DNA of 64,000 nucleotides from Mycobacterium sp. Aquia_213 (GCF_026625985.1 NZ_CP113116.1:4464001-4528000), one strand, 5' to 3'. Positions 32,784 through 41,564 are shown, counted from the first letter of the stretch. Notes: generated from the letters alone by a model not told the origin. Made by a program: numbers and translations.

Positions 32784-33752
32784 ATGCGCGCAGCACGGGT
32801 GACTCGGCTTGATGGTCCAGACGCGATCGAGGTGGCCGAGGTCGACGAACCCACCGGCGACGGGATCGTCGTGGAGGTGCATGCCGCCGGTGCCGCGTTC
32901 CCGGACGCGTTGCTGACCCGCGGCCTCTATCAATACCGGCCCGAGCCGCCGTTCGTGCTGGGAGCCGAGATCGCCGGGGTCGTACGATCGGCGCCGGACG
33001 GCGCACACGTGCAACCCGGCGACCGGGTTGTCGGCCTGACGATGCTCAACGGAGGCATGGCCGAGGTTGCCGTGCTCTCCCCCGACCGGGCGTTCAAGCT
33101 GCCGGACAACGTGAGCTTCGAGGCGGGCGCCGGCCTGCTGTTCAACGACCTGACGATGTACTTCGCGCTGACGGTGCGCGGCCGCCTGCAAAAGGGCGAA
33201 ACCGTGCTGGTGCACGGCGCGGCCGGCGGGATCGGAACCTCGACGCTGCGGCTGGCGCCGGCGCTCGGGGCGTCGCGCACCATCGCGGTGGTCAGCACCG
33301 AAGAGAAGGCCCAGATCGCCACCACGGCAGGCGCGACCGACGTGGTGTTGGCCGACGGCTTCAAGGACGCGGTGAAGGAATTGACCAACGGCCGCGGCGT
33401 CGACATGGTCGTGGACCCGGTTGGCGGAGACCGGTTCACCGATTCGCTGCGTTCGCTGGTTGCGGGAGGACGGCTGCTGGTCGTCGGCTTCACCGGCGGT
33501 GAGATTCCCACAGTGAAAGTAAATCGGTTGCTGCTCAACAACATTGATGTTGTCGGTGTTGGCTGGGGCGCCTGGACGGGGACACACCCCGGGGCGTTGG
33601 ACGAGCAATGGGCCGGACTCGAGCGCCTGCTCAGCTCGGGCCAGTTGGCTGCGCCGCAGCCGGAGGTCTACCCGCTGGAGCAGGCCGCCGCGGCGGTCGC
33701 GTCCATGGAGAATCGCACCGCCAAAGGAAAAGTCGTCCTACGCGTCCGCTGA
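32784..33752 (+). CDS. fadB4: NADPH quinone oxidoreductase FadB4 (zinc-free MDR family)
   Basis: The 322-residue medium-chain reductase agrees closely with M. tuberculosis FadB4 (Rv3141) as I remember it: RVTRLDGPDAIEVAEV at the start, the Rossmann motif VHGAAGGIGTSTLRLA and DPVGGDRF. Zinc-ligand cysteines of alcohol dehydrogenases are absent, as in quinone reductases. ATG has GGAGG upstream. It would normally follow fadE23 directly; here an accessory segment separates them, so the ancestral operon is broken. Confidence 0.92.
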   Translation: MRAARVTRLDGPDAIEVAEVDEPTGDGIVVEVHAAGAAFPDALLTRGLYQYRPEPPFVLGAEIAGVVRSAPDGAHVQPGDRVVGLTMLNGGMAEVAVLSPDRAFKLPDNVSFEAGAGLLFNDLTMYFALTVRGRLQKGETVLVHGAAGGIGTSTLRLAPALGASRTIAVVSTEEKAQIATTAGATDVVLADGFKDAVKELTNGRGVDMVVDPVGGDRFTDSLRSLVAGGRLLVVGFTGGEIPTVKVNRLLLNNIDVVGVGWGAWTGTHPGALDEQWAGLERLLSSGQLAAPQPEVYPLEQAAAAVASMENRTAKGKVVLRVR

Positions 33753-33797
33753 ACCCGTGGTTCGACCGCCACCGATTCCGGCGGAGGGGCGCCACGC

Positions 33798-33871
33798 TTT
33801 GCCCGCCTCCGAGCGACAACGAACGAGTCGGGAGCGGGTCCAGCCATACTTGTCGCTGTGAGGCGGGCAAA
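33798..33871. repeat. 22-bp inverted repeat after fadB4
   Basis: TTTGCCCGCCTC..AGCGACAA at 33798-33819 and its complement at 33850-33871 pair in 20 of 22 positions around a 30-base loop. A run of A follows on the + strand side. It lies between fadB4 and the catabolic operon in the same direction. It may be a bidirectional terminator or a small mobile inverted-repeat element. Confidence 0.65.
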
Positions 33872-33901
33872 AAGCCGCACCCTTGTGCCCGACCAAAAGA
33901 G

Positions 33902-33917
33902 AAAGTAATGTCACTTT
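33902..33917. promoter_or_regulatory. Candidate operator of the catabolic operon
   Basis: AAAGTAATGTCACTTT is an imperfect palindrome (six of eight pairs match) in AT-rich sequence about 45 bases upstream of the first gene of the operon at 33963. The TetR regulator encoded inside that operon (38348-38977) is the likely binder. Evidence is position and symmetry only. Confidence 0.4.
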
Positions 33918-33962
33918 TAGTTTTATCGGCCTGACGAACCCGCCCACCACCCGGGAGTCACC

Positions 33963-35054
33963 ATGGAATCCTTCATTCACCTGCGCAAAGGCAAGACGCC
34001 GCATCGCCTGCACGCCGACCTTGACGGCCTAAAAGACGACGAGCTCGGCCGCGGCGGATTCACCGGACGGACGGCCAACATCTACCGCCGCCACGACCCC
34101 ACCGCCTACCGATCGTCCGGACCGCTGCGCCCGGTCGACGTGCTGTCCAGCGAGCTCAAGCCCAGCGATGCCACCGACGCCAACGGTGGACCGCTGCTGA
34201 TGTTCAGCAACGACGACTGCCGCGTTCTGCTGAGCCGTCGGCACGAACCGATGCCCTACTTCGCCCGCCACGTCGACGGCGATCTGCTGTCCTTCGTCCA
34301 CCAAGGCGCCGGACTACTGGAGACCGAGTTCGGTCCGCTGCGCTACCGGGAGGGCGACTGGGTCTACATCCCGAAGGCGTGCACCTGGCGCCAAGTTCCG
34401 GATCGCGAAACCACGCTGTTGATGATCGAGGCCACCGACGAGTTCCGGGTGCCACCGCCCGGCCCACTGGGCCGGCACTTCCCGTTCGACCCGTCACAGG
34501 CCACGATTCCCGAGCCGGCACCGATCGAGGACGACGGCCGCGACGAGTACGAGGTTCGGCTTGTTCACGAGGGCGGGCCGACAACGCTTACCTACCAACA
34601 TAATCCGATCGACGTCGAAGGATGGCGCGGCGACAACTTCGCGTTCACCTTCAACATCGACGACTACAACGTGATCACCTCCGACAGCGTCCACCTGCCG
34701 CCGACGGTGCATCTGTTCATGCAGGCGACCGGCGTGTACGTGATGAACTTCCTGCCCAAGCCCGCCGAGGGCGTGGCCGGCACCGAACGCACACCCTGGT
34801 ATCACCGCAACGTCGACTACGACGAAATCGCGTTTTTCCACGGCGGCTCGCTCTACGGCATCCCGATGCCACCGGGCCTGATTTCCCATGCGCCGCAAGG
34901 GGTTCACCACGGTGCGCCGGAGAAGGCGCGCGAACGAGCGCGCCGCAAGTTCGACGAGCATTCGCGCGTCGACTGGCAGGTCATCGCAGTCGACACCCGC
35001 CGGCGCCTGACACCGTCACCCGAAGTACTGGCACACGATTTAGGACAACACTGA
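33963..35054 (+). CDS. Homogentisate 1,2-dioxygenase-like cupin
   Basis: The 363-residue protein is related to HmgA, the iron enzyme that opens the ring of homogentisate. The metal-binding set is recognisable near the C terminus: histidine in WYHRN, glutamate in DEIAFF and histidine in ISHAPQG. HGGSLYG has tyrosine where the human enzyme has a further active-site histidine, so the substrate may differ from homogentisate. It is shorter than classical HmgA (about 430-450). No fumarylacetoacetase or maleylacetoacetate isomerase is nearby; instead the gene overlaps an alpha/beta hydrolase by one base. It heads the catabolic operon. Confidence 0.78.
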   Translation: MESFIHLRKGKTPHRLHADLDGLKDDELGRGGFTGRTANIYRRHDPTAYRSSGPLRPVDVLSSELKPSDATDANGGPLLMFSNDDCRVLLSRRHEPMPYFARHVDGDLLSFVHQGAGLLETEFGPLRYREGDWVYIPKACTWRQVPDRETTLLMIEATDEFRVPPPGPLGRHFPFDPSQATIPEPAPIEDDGRDEYEVRLVHEGGPTTLTYQHNPIDVEGWRGDNFAFTFNIDDYNVITSDSVHLPPTVHLFMQATGVYVMNFLPKPAEGVAGTERTPWYHRNVDYDEIAFFHGGSLYGIPMPPGLISHAPQGVHHGAPEKARERARRKFDEHSRVDWQVIAVDTRRRLTPSPEVLAHDLGQH

Positions 35055-36253
35055 TGAGTCAAGCCGTAAGACAAACGGTCAAACACGACTACGAAAGAAT
35101 CCCGTATCTGGTTGCTTTCCAGAACAATTCCAACGTCCGCGACGTCTACGGCGGTCTGGCCGAGATCACCGTGCTGGAGAGCTATCTGCTCAAGCCTAAA
35201 GACAAGCCGTCGGACACCGTCCTGGTGTTCATGCACCCGATCGGCGGCGGCGCCTATCTGCCGATGATCAACGCGCTGGCCCGCGCCGGCCACCACGTCA
35301 TCTACTGCAACAGCCGGTTCCGCGGCACGGATTCGGCACTGCTGATGGAAAAGGTGGTCGAAGATCTCGGCGAGTGCATCAAGGACGCCAAGAACCGGCT
35401 GGGCTATACCAAGGTGGTGCTGGCCGGGTGGAGCGGCGGCGGCTCGTTGTCGGTGTTCTACCAGCAGCAGGCGCAGCACGCGACGATCACGTCGAGCCCG
35501 ACCGGCGACGGGCCCGACCTGACGAAGCTGGAGCTGCCCGCCGCCGACGGCATCATGCTGCTGGCCGCCCACATCAGCCGGCACGGCACGCTGACCGAGT
35601 GGCTCGACGCCTCCATCCTCGACGAATCCGACCCCACCAAGCGTGATCCCGAGCTGGATCTGTACAACCCCGACAACCCCAACCAGCCGCCCTACACCGA
35701 AGAATTCCTGGACCGGTACCGTCGAGCTCAGATCGACCGCAACCGCCGCATCACCGCATGGGCGAAAGAGAAGCTGGCTGAATTGACCGCTCAGGGCCGC
35801 CCCGACGACGAGTTCGGATTCGTCGTGCACGGCACGATGGCCGACCCCCGCTGGCTGGATCCCACCGTCGATCCCAATGAGCGCACACCGGGAACCTGTT
35901 ACCTGGGCGACCCCCGGGTGGTGAACATGAGCCCGGTCGGGCTGGCCCGCTTCTCGACGCTGCGCGGCTGGCTGTCGCAATGGAGCTACGACGAAGCCCG
36001 CGGCGACGGCGTGGACTGCGGGCGCGACATCGCGATCCCCGCGCTGGTGATCGGCAACCTGGCCGACGACGCCTGCACACCCAGCCACACCCGGCGGCTG
36101 TTCGAGGCGATCGGGCATCACGACAAAGAGCTGCACGAAATCCCAGGCGCCACACACTATTACGCTGGCCCGGACCAGCGCGACAAGTTGCGCGCGGCCG
36201 TCGACATCGTCACCGACTGGCTGATCAGGCACGAATTCGCGAGCGCCGAATGA
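35054..36253 (+). CDS. Alpha/beta hydrolase
   Basis: The 399-residue hydrolase has the nucleophile elbow GWSGGG (S127), an oxyanion segment HPIGGGAY, a likely acid near NLADDAC and the histidine near GATHYY. It is longer than simple esterases, with an inserted lid region (about 150-270). Coupling to the dioxygenase gene (overlapping ATG) suggests it acts on the ring-cleavage product or releases the substrate, for example by C-C bond or thioester hydrolysis. It overlaps the CoA-transferase gene by four bases. Reaction not assigned. Confidence 0.83.
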   Translation: MSQAVRQTVKHDYERIPYLVAFQNNSNVRDVYGGLAEITVLESYLLKPKDKPSDTVLVFMHPIGGGAYLPMINALARAGHHVIYCNSRFRGTDSALLMEKVVEDLGECIKDAKNRLGYTKVVLAGWSGGGSLSVFYQQQAQHATITSSPTGDGPDLTKLELPAADGIMLLAAHISRHGTLTEWLDASILDESDPTKRDPELDLYNPDNPNQPPYTEEFLDRYRRAQIDRNRRITAWAKEKLAELTAQGRPDDEFGFVVHGTMADPRWLDPTVDPNERTPGTCYLGDPRVVNMSPVGLARFSTLRGWLSQWSYDEARGDGVDCGRDIAIPALVIGNLADDACTPSHTRRLFEAIGHHDKELHEIPGATHYYAGPDQRDKLRAAVDIVTDWLIRHEFASAE

Positions 36254-37455
36254 GCGTGAGCGGACCGCTGGACGGCATCCGGGTGCTCGAATTGGGCACC
36301 TTGATCGCGGGTCCGTTCGCCGGCCGCTTGCTCGGGGACATGGGCGCCGACGTCATCAAGGTTGAGCCGCCGGGTGCACCGGACCCGCTGCGCAACTGGG
36401 GCCAGGCCGAACACGAGGGGCACCACGTGTTCTGGACCGTCGCCGCGCGCAACAAGAAGGCCATCACGCTGGACCTGCGCCGGCCGCGCGGCCGCGAGCT
36501 GTTCCTCGAGCTCGTCGAGAAGTCCGACGTCGTGGTGGAGAACTTCCGTCCGGGCACGCTGGAGAAGTGGGACCTGGGCTACGACGTGCTCAGCGCGCGC
36601 AACGCCGGCATCATCCTGGTCCGGGTGTCCGGCTACGGGCAGACCGGGCCCGACGCCCACAAGGCGGGCTACGCCTCGGTCGCCGAGGCCGCCAGTGGAC
36701 TGCGACACCTCAACGGTTTTCCCGGCGGACCACCGCCCCGGCTTGCGCTCTCGCTGGGCGACAGCCTGGCCGGCATGTTCGGCGCCCAGGGCGCGATGGC
36801 CGCACTGTACCGCCGCAGCGTGACCGGGCGTGGACAGGTCGTCGACGTCGCGCTGACCGAATCATGCTTGGCCATCCAGGAATCCACGATTCCCGACTAC
36901 GACGTCGGTGGCGTGGTGCGCGGACCGTCGGGCACCCGGCTGGAAGGCATCGCGCCGTCCAACATCTATCGCAGCGCCGACGATTCATGGGTGGTGATCG
37001 CCGCCAACCAGGACACGGTGTTCGCCCGGCTGTGCACGGCGATGGGACGCCCGGAGCTGGCCGGCGACGACCGGTTCGCCACCCACACCGCGCGCGGCCG
37101 CAACCAGGACGAGCTCGACAAGATCATCGGCGACTGGGCCGCCGAGCGACAACCTGGGGACATCGTCGAAACCCTTTCTGCCGCAGGCGTGATCGCGGGC
37201 CCCATCAACACCGTCGCAGAGGTGGTCGAAGACCCGCAACTGCGGGCGCGCGGCATGCTGGTCGAGCACTACGACGAACGCCTCGAACGTAATGTGTTGG
37301 GGCCCGGCGTCGTTCCGGTGCTCTCGGAGTCGCCGGGCGGTGTCCGCCACGCCGGGCCGGCCTGCCCGGGACGACACAACGACGACATCTACGCGGGGCT
37401 GCTGGGCAAGACCGCCGAAGAGCTCGAGGCGTTGCGAGGCGAGGGGGTGCTGTGA
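36250..37455 (+). CDS. CaiB/BaiF-type (family III) CoA-transferase
   Basis: The 401-residue enzyme moves CoA between carboxylic acids through an aspartyl-CoA intermediate. Family marks are RVLELGTLIAGPFAGRLLGDMGADVIKVEPP at the start, NKKAITLDLR, and the probable catalytic aspartate D171 in ALSLGDSLAG. It would activate the operon's acid substrate or recycle CoA. Four-base overlaps on both sides (ATGA with the hydrolase, GTGA with the lyase) indicate translational coupling. Confidence 0.91.
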   Translation: MSVSGPLDGIRVLELGTLIAGPFAGRLLGDMGADVIKVEPPGAPDPLRNWGQAEHEGHHVFWTVAARNKKAITLDLRRPRGRELFLELVEKSDVVVENFRPGTLEKWDLGYDVLSARNAGIILVRVSGYGQTGPDAHKAGYASVAEAASGLRHLNGFPGGPPPRLALSLGDSLAGMFGAQGAMAALYRRSVTGRGQVVDVALTESCLAIQESTIPDYDVGGVVRGPSGTRLEGIAPSNIYRSADDSWVVIAANQDTVFARLCTAMGRPELAGDDRFATHTARGRNQDELDKIIGDWAAERQPGDIVETLSAAGVIAGPINTVAEVVEDPQLRARGMLVEHYDERLERNVLGPGVVPVLSESPGGVRHAGPACPGRHNDDIYAGLLGKTAEELEALRGEGVL

Positions 37456-38348
37456 ACCGGCACGTTGATATCCGTGAGGTGGCGCTGCGCGACGGGCTGC
37501 AGATCGAAAAGCCAATCCCGTTGTCGGCCAAGCTGGAATTGCTCGCGGCGGTGGCCGCCACCGGCGTGCGCGAGGTGGAGGTCACGGCTTTCGTGTCCCC
37601 GACGAAGGTGCCGTCGATGGCCGACGCCGCCGAACTCGCCGCCGAGCTGCACAACTACCCCGACATCGAATTCTCCGCCCTGGTCGCCAGCCCCAATGGT
37701 GCCAAGCGTGCCGTTGCCGCCGGACTGCGGTCGATCGAATACGTGGTGGCCGCCGACGACACGTTCAGCACGGCCAACGTCGGGCGCACCAGCACGGAAG
37801 CCGCCGACCAGATCGACGAGATCGTCGCGATCGCGCACGGCAGCGGCGTCACGGTCGAGGTCGTCATCGCGACCGCGTGGGACTCGCCGTTCGAAGGCCC
37901 CACCCCACCGCAGCGGGTGCTGGAGATCGCTGCGGCCGCCCGCGACCGCGGAGCCGACCGGCTGTCGATCGCCGACACCATCGGCACCACCACCCCGGGC
38001 CGGGTGAGTTCGCTGATCGCCCAACTGCGTCCGGTGATCGGCGACGTGCCGCTGGGCGCACACTTCCACAACACCCGCGGCGCCGGGCTGGCCAGCGCGT
38101 ACGCGGCAGTCACCGCCGGCGTCACCCGACTGGACGCCTCGGTCGGCGGGCTGGGCGGTTGCCCGTTCGCGCCCGGCGCCACCGGCAACATCGCCACCGA
38201 AGACCTGGTCTATCTGCTGACCGACAGCGATATCGACGTCGACGTCGACCTGCAGGCCGCGATCGCCGCCGCCGGCGTCGCGAAATCGGCTGTCCGCCAT
38301 GACCTGCCGAGCGCGCTGCTGCGTGCGGGCGACCGGATCCGGGACTGA
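37452..38348 (+). CDS. HMG-CoA lyase-like enzyme (HMGL/DRE-TIM family)
   Basis: The 298-residue enzyme splits a 3-hydroxy-3-methyl acyl-CoA into acetyl-CoA plus a keto acid in known members. DIREVALRDGLQIE carries the catalytic arginine and metal aspartate, HFHNTRG the metal histidine, and GGLGGCPFAPGATGNIATED the HMGL signature with its cysteine. Next to a CoA-transferase it suggests a two-step release of acetyl-CoA or pyruvate from a branched hydroxy diacid. Starts with GTG, ends on the first base of the TetR gene. Confidence 0.9.
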   Translation: MNRHVDIREVALRDGLQIEKPIPLSAKLELLAAVAATGVREVEVTAFVSPTKVPSMADAAELAAELHNYPDIEFSALVASPNGAKRAVAAGLRSIEYVVAADDTFSTANVGRTSTEAADQIDEIVAIAHGSGVTVEVVIATAWDSPFEGPTPPQRVLEIAAAARDRGADRLSIADTIGTTTPGRVSSLIAQLRPVIGDVPLGAHFHNTRGAGLASAYAAVTAGVTRLDASVGGLGGCPFAPGATGNIATEDLVYLLTDSDIDVDVDLQAAIAAAGVAKSAVRHDLPSALLRAGDRIRD

Positions 38349-38977
38349 TGGGTGTGTCCGCCCCCGATGCGTCGCGGGAGCTGACATCCAAAGGCCGCCA
38401 GACCAGGCAGGCCATCGAACAGGCCGCGCGAAAACTGTTTGCCGAACGAGGATTTCACGGCACCACGCTGGCCGATATCACGTCGGCGGCGGGAAAATCT
38501 CCGGCGGTTTTCTACCGGTATTTCGCCGACAAGGAAGACCTGCTGGCCGCGCTGGCGGAGTCTTTCCTGCACGACGTCGTGGCCCCGTCCGGGTTGAGCG
38601 TGCACCTGCCGGATTCCGCAGACGACGACGCGTTCTTCACCTCGGTGGTCACCGGCTACTGGAACATCTTCAAGCAGAACATCGGCATCATGATCGCAGT
38701 CTCGCAGTTGGCGGCCACTCAGCCGCGGTTCGCGGCTGTGCAGAACGAGTTTCGCAGGTTCGGCATGGACATCGTGGCCGCCTCGGTGCGGCGCGCCCAT
38801 GACCAGGGCTACAGCAGCGAGCTCAACCCGCAACACACCGCGGCCGCCATCGCGCTGCTGTTCGAGAACTTCACCACCGTCTTCGTCGGGCAGTCTGGTC
38901 TCGGGATGGAGATCAGCGACGAGGACGCGATCGCTACCCTGTCGACGGTGTGGAAGAAGACTCTCTATGGCGCGTAA
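38348..38977 (+). CDS. TetR-family regulator of the catabolic operon
   Basis: The 209-residue repressor-type protein has an N-terminal helix-turn-helix (GRQTRQAIEQAARKLFAERGFHGTTLADITSAAGKSPAVFYRYF) and a ligand domain like those of acyl-CoA-responsive TetR proteins. It sits inside the operon, after the HMG-CoA-lyase-like gene and 24 bases before the dehydrogenase, so it is probably an autoregulator whose ligand is a CoA ester of the pathway. Candidate operator at 33902-33917. Confidence 0.9.
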   Translation: MGVSAPDASRELTSKGRQTRQAIEQAARKLFAERGFHGTTLADITSAAGKSPAVFYRYFADKEDLLAALAESFLHDVVAPSGLSVHLPDSADDDAFFTSVVTGYWNIFKQNIGIMIAVSQLAATQPRFAAVQNEFRRFGMDIVAASVRRAHDQGYSSELNPQHTAAAIALLFENFTTVFVGQSGLGMEISDEDAIATLSTVWKKTLYGA

Positions 38978-39001
38978 CGCGAGAACCTCGAGGAGATGAC
39001 T

Positions 39002-40240
39002 ATGGATTTCACTCTTCCAGAACACCTTCCGAGCGTCCTGGCCGAGATGGATGCGTTCATCGAGGCCGAGATCAAGCCGCTGGAACGCGAAAACATCCAG
39101 TATTTCGACCAGCGCCGGGAGCATGCCCGCACGGATTGGGACAACGACGGCATCCCGACTGAAGAGTGGGAGGAACTGCTCGCGGAGATGCGCCGGCGTG
39201 CCGATAAGGCGGGCTGGCTGCGCTACGGACTGCCGGCCTCGCTGGGCGGCCGCGACGGTACCAACGTCGACATGGCGGTGATCCGGGAACACCTGGCGCA
39301 CAAGGGACTTGGGCTGCACAACGACCTGCAGAACGAGTCGTCGATCGTCGGGAACTTTCCCCAGGTGATCATGATGGAGCGGTTCGGCACCGACGAGCAA
39401 CGCCGCGTGTGGTCCGAGGCGTTGATCACCGGCAAGCGGTCCATGGCATTCGGACTGACCGAGCCTCAGCACGGTTCCGACGCGACCTGGCTGGAAACCC
39501 ACGCCCAGCGCGACGGTGACAGCTGGGTGATCAACGGCTCCAAGCGGTTCAACACCGGCGTCCACCGCGCCACCCACGACTTGGTCTTCGCCCGCACCTC
39601 CGGCGAGCCGGGACAAGCCCGGGGTATCACCGCGTTTCTGGTCCCGACCGACACGCCCGGATTCACGGTCCCCTACTACTGGTGGACGTTCAACATGCCC
39701 ACCGACCACGGCGAAGTCGAATTGACCGATGTGCGAATCCCCGCCGACGCGGTGCTCGGTGAGGTCGACCGCGGCCTCGAGGTCGCGCAAACGTTCCTGC
39801 ACGAGAACCGGATTCGCCAAGCCGCCAGCAGCCTGGGTGCGGCGCAATACTGCATCGATCGTGCCGCCGAATACGCCGCCAAGCGCATCGTGTTCGGCAA
39901 GCCGCTGTCGGTCAACCAGGCCGTGCAATGGCCGCTGGCCGAGCTGCAGACCGAAGCGCAGATGGTGCGGCTGCTGGTGCAATTCGCCGCCTGGCACCTG
40001 GACCGCGACCACCACCTGGAGGTGTCGGACAAAGTGTCGATGGCGAACTATCGCGCCAACCGGCTGGTCTGCGATGCCGCCGACCGGGCCATGCAGGTCT
40101 TCGGCGGCCTCGGCTACAGCCGTCATGAGCAATTCGAGCACATCTACCGCCACCACCGCCGCTACCGAATCACCGAGGGCGCCGAGGAAATCCAGATCCG
40201 CCGAGTGGCGCAGCGGCTGTTCAAGTTTGGCAAGCAGTGA
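39002..40240 (+). CDS. Acyl-CoA dehydrogenase, ACAD10/11- or LvaC-like
   Basis: The 412-residue member of the acyl-CoA dehydrogenase family is of the type paired with APH-like kinases: it has the long PEHLPSVLAEMDAFIEAEIKPLE start, FGLTEPQHGSDATW and GGLGYSRHEQFEHIYRHHRRYRITEGAEEIQIRR. In LvaC and ACAD11 relatives the fold removes a 4-phospho group from a 4-phosphohydroxyacyl-CoA rather than oxidising a saturated chain. ATG 39002 is chosen because GAGGAG lies six bases upstream; ATG 38996 is alternative. Overlaps the kinase gene by four bases. Confidence 0.88.
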   Translation: MDFTLPEHLPSVLAEMDAFIEAEIKPLERENIQYFDQRREHARTDWDNDGIPTEEWEELLAEMRRRADKAGWLRYGLPASLGGRDGTNVDMAVIREHLAHKGLGLHNDLQNESSIVGNFPQVIMMERFGTDEQRRVWSEALITGKRSMAFGLTEPQHGSDATWLETHAQRDGDSWVINGSKRFNTGVHRATHDLVFARTSGEPGQARGITAFLVPTDTPGFTVPYYWWTFNMPTDHGEVELTDVRIPADAVLGEVDRGLEVAQTFLHENRIRQAASSLGAAQYCIDRAAEYAAKRIVFGKPLSVNQAVQWPLAELQTEAQMVRLLVQFAAWHLDRDHHLEVSDKVSMANYRANRLVCDAADRAMQVFGGLGYSRHEQFEHIYRHHRRYRITEGAEEIQIRRVAQRLFKFGKQ

Positions 40241-41220
40241 CCGAGGAGCTGGCCGCCAAACTGGCACCCGTGTTGGTGCCAATACTCGGCGCCGACACCG
40301 CGATCGAGAACCTACGCGCGCTCACCGGTGGTGCCAGCCGCACCACGTGGGCGTTCGACGCGGTCACCGGCGGTCAACGCCGCGCGCTGATCCTGCGCAT
40401 CGGCCCACCCGATGACGTGCACGCCGGCATGGAGCTCGAGGCCCGCTCGCAGGCCGCTGCCGCCGCGGCCGGTGCGCCGGTCCCCCACGTCCTGGTCGCC
40501 GACGATTCGCCTGCCGCACTGGGCAATCCGTTTCTCGTCTGCGATGAGATCAAGGGCGAGACGATCGTCCGGCGCATTCAACGCCAGCTCGATACCGCCA
40601 ACGGGCACGCCCGCCGCACCGAGCTGCTCCGGCAATGCGCGCAGGCCCTGGCCGCCATTCACCGGGCCGACCCGCGAATTCCCGGCCTGGCCTACGAGGA
40701 CCAGCTCGTGGAATACCGCGAACGGCTCGACGCGATGAACGACACCACCGCCACCTTCGAATGGGCCTTTCGCTGGCTGGCCGCCCACCGCCCGCAACAA
40801 TCGGCGAGGGTGCTGGTGCACGGGGACTACCGGATGGGAAACCTCATCGTCGACGGGTCCGACCTGGCCGCGGTCCTCGACTGGGAGCTGGTGCACCTCG
40901 GCGAGGCCTATGAAGACCTGGCCTGGTTCTGCATCCGCGCCTGGCGGTTCGGCGCTCCGGCCAGCCTTGGCGCCGGCGGCCTCGGCAGCATCGAGAGCTT
41001 CGTGCGCGACTACGAGCTGGCCAGCGGGACTACCGTCGACCGGGTGGCGCTGCACTGGTGGCTGGTGCTGGCCACGCTGCGCTGGGGTGTCATCTGCCGC
41101 TTCCAGGCGGAGCGGCATTTGAGCGGTCAATCCCGTTCGGTCGAGCTGGCGACGATAGGTCGCCGGGTAAGCGAGACGGAGTGGGACATCCTCAACCTGC
41201 TCGAGGAGGTCAGGTCGTGA
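40237..41220 (+). CDS. APH-type phosphotransferase, LvaA/ACAD11-kinase-like
   Basis: This 327-residue kinase of the aminoglycoside-phosphotransferase fold has TGGASRTTWAFD (nucleotide loop), the catalytic HGDYRMGN and the metal-binding DWE. Because it is translationally coupled to the ACAD-type gene and to DUF6285, it is read as the kinase that phosphorylates a 4-hydroxyacyl-CoA, as in the P. putida levulinate pathway, not as an antibiotic-resistance enzyme. Animals carry the same two activities fused in ACAD10/11. The GTG start overlaps the dehydrogenase stop. The specific hydroxy acid is not known. Confidence 0.85.
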   Translation: MTEELAAKLAPVLVPILGADTAIENLRALTGGASRTTWAFDAVTGGQRRALILRIGPPDDVHAGMELEARSQAAAAAAGAPVPHVLVADDSPAALGNPFLVCDEIKGETIVRRIQRQLDTANGHARRTELLRQCAQALAAIHRADPRIPGLAYEDQLVEYRERLDAMNDTTATFEWAFRWLAAHRPQQSARVLVHGDYRMGNLIVDGSDLAAVLDWELVHLGEAYEDLAWFCIRAWRFGAPASLGAGGLGSIESFVRDYELASGTTVDRVALHWWLVLATLRWGVICRFQAERHLSGQSRSVELATIGRRVSETEWDILNLLEEVRS

Positions 41221-41555
41221 TCGGCGCTTACGGCCGCCCGCTGGCGGCCGAACTCGTGGCCGCGGTGGCCGAATTCCTGGAAACCGACGTCCGGGCGGCG
41301 ACCAGCGGACAGGTCAACTTCCACTCCCGGGTCGCCGCCAACGCGTTGCGCATCGTCGAGCGCGAACTGCTCGACGAGAGCGAGGCGGAATCGCGAGCCG
41401 CGCTGGCCGGCTTGGGTTTCCCCGACGAGGAACAACTTGCCGCCGCCATCCGGGCCGGCGAGCTGGACGAGCGCGCCGCCGACGTCCTCTCCGGCCTGAG
41501 GACCCTGGTGCGCAATCGGTTGGCGGTTGCCCATCCCGGATACGACAGCGAATAG
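41217..41555 (+). CDS. DUF6285 protein, possible LvaB-like kinase partner
   Basis: The 112-residue protein has helical character (GRPLAAELVAAVAEFLETDV, FHSRVAANALRIVERELLDE, NRLAVAHPGYDSE at the end), typical of the DUF6285 family that accompanies APH-type kinases and ACAD genes in actinobacteria and proteobacteria. In the P. putida levulinate cluster a small protein, LvaB, is needed with the kinase LvaA; this is probably its counterpart. GTG start, four-base overlap with the kinase gene. Confidence 0.75.
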   Translation: MIGAYGRPLAAELVAAVAEFLETDVRAATSGQVNFHSRVAANALRIVERELLDESEAESRAALAGLGFPDEEQLAAAIRAGELDERAADVLSGLRTLVRNRLAVAHPGYDSE

Positions 41556-41564
41556 GAGCCTGCC

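Noticed and set aside
38210..40282. Open minus-strand frame of 690 codons opposite the TetR and acyl-CoA dehydrogenase genes
   Set aside because: No domain, no ribosome site, and fully explained as the shadow of coupled sense genes.
40237..41220. Reading the APH-fold kinase as an aminoglycoside-resistance gene
   Set aside because: Overlap with ACAD and DUF6285 genes and the ACAD10/11 and LvaA precedents point to lipid-acid metabolism instead.
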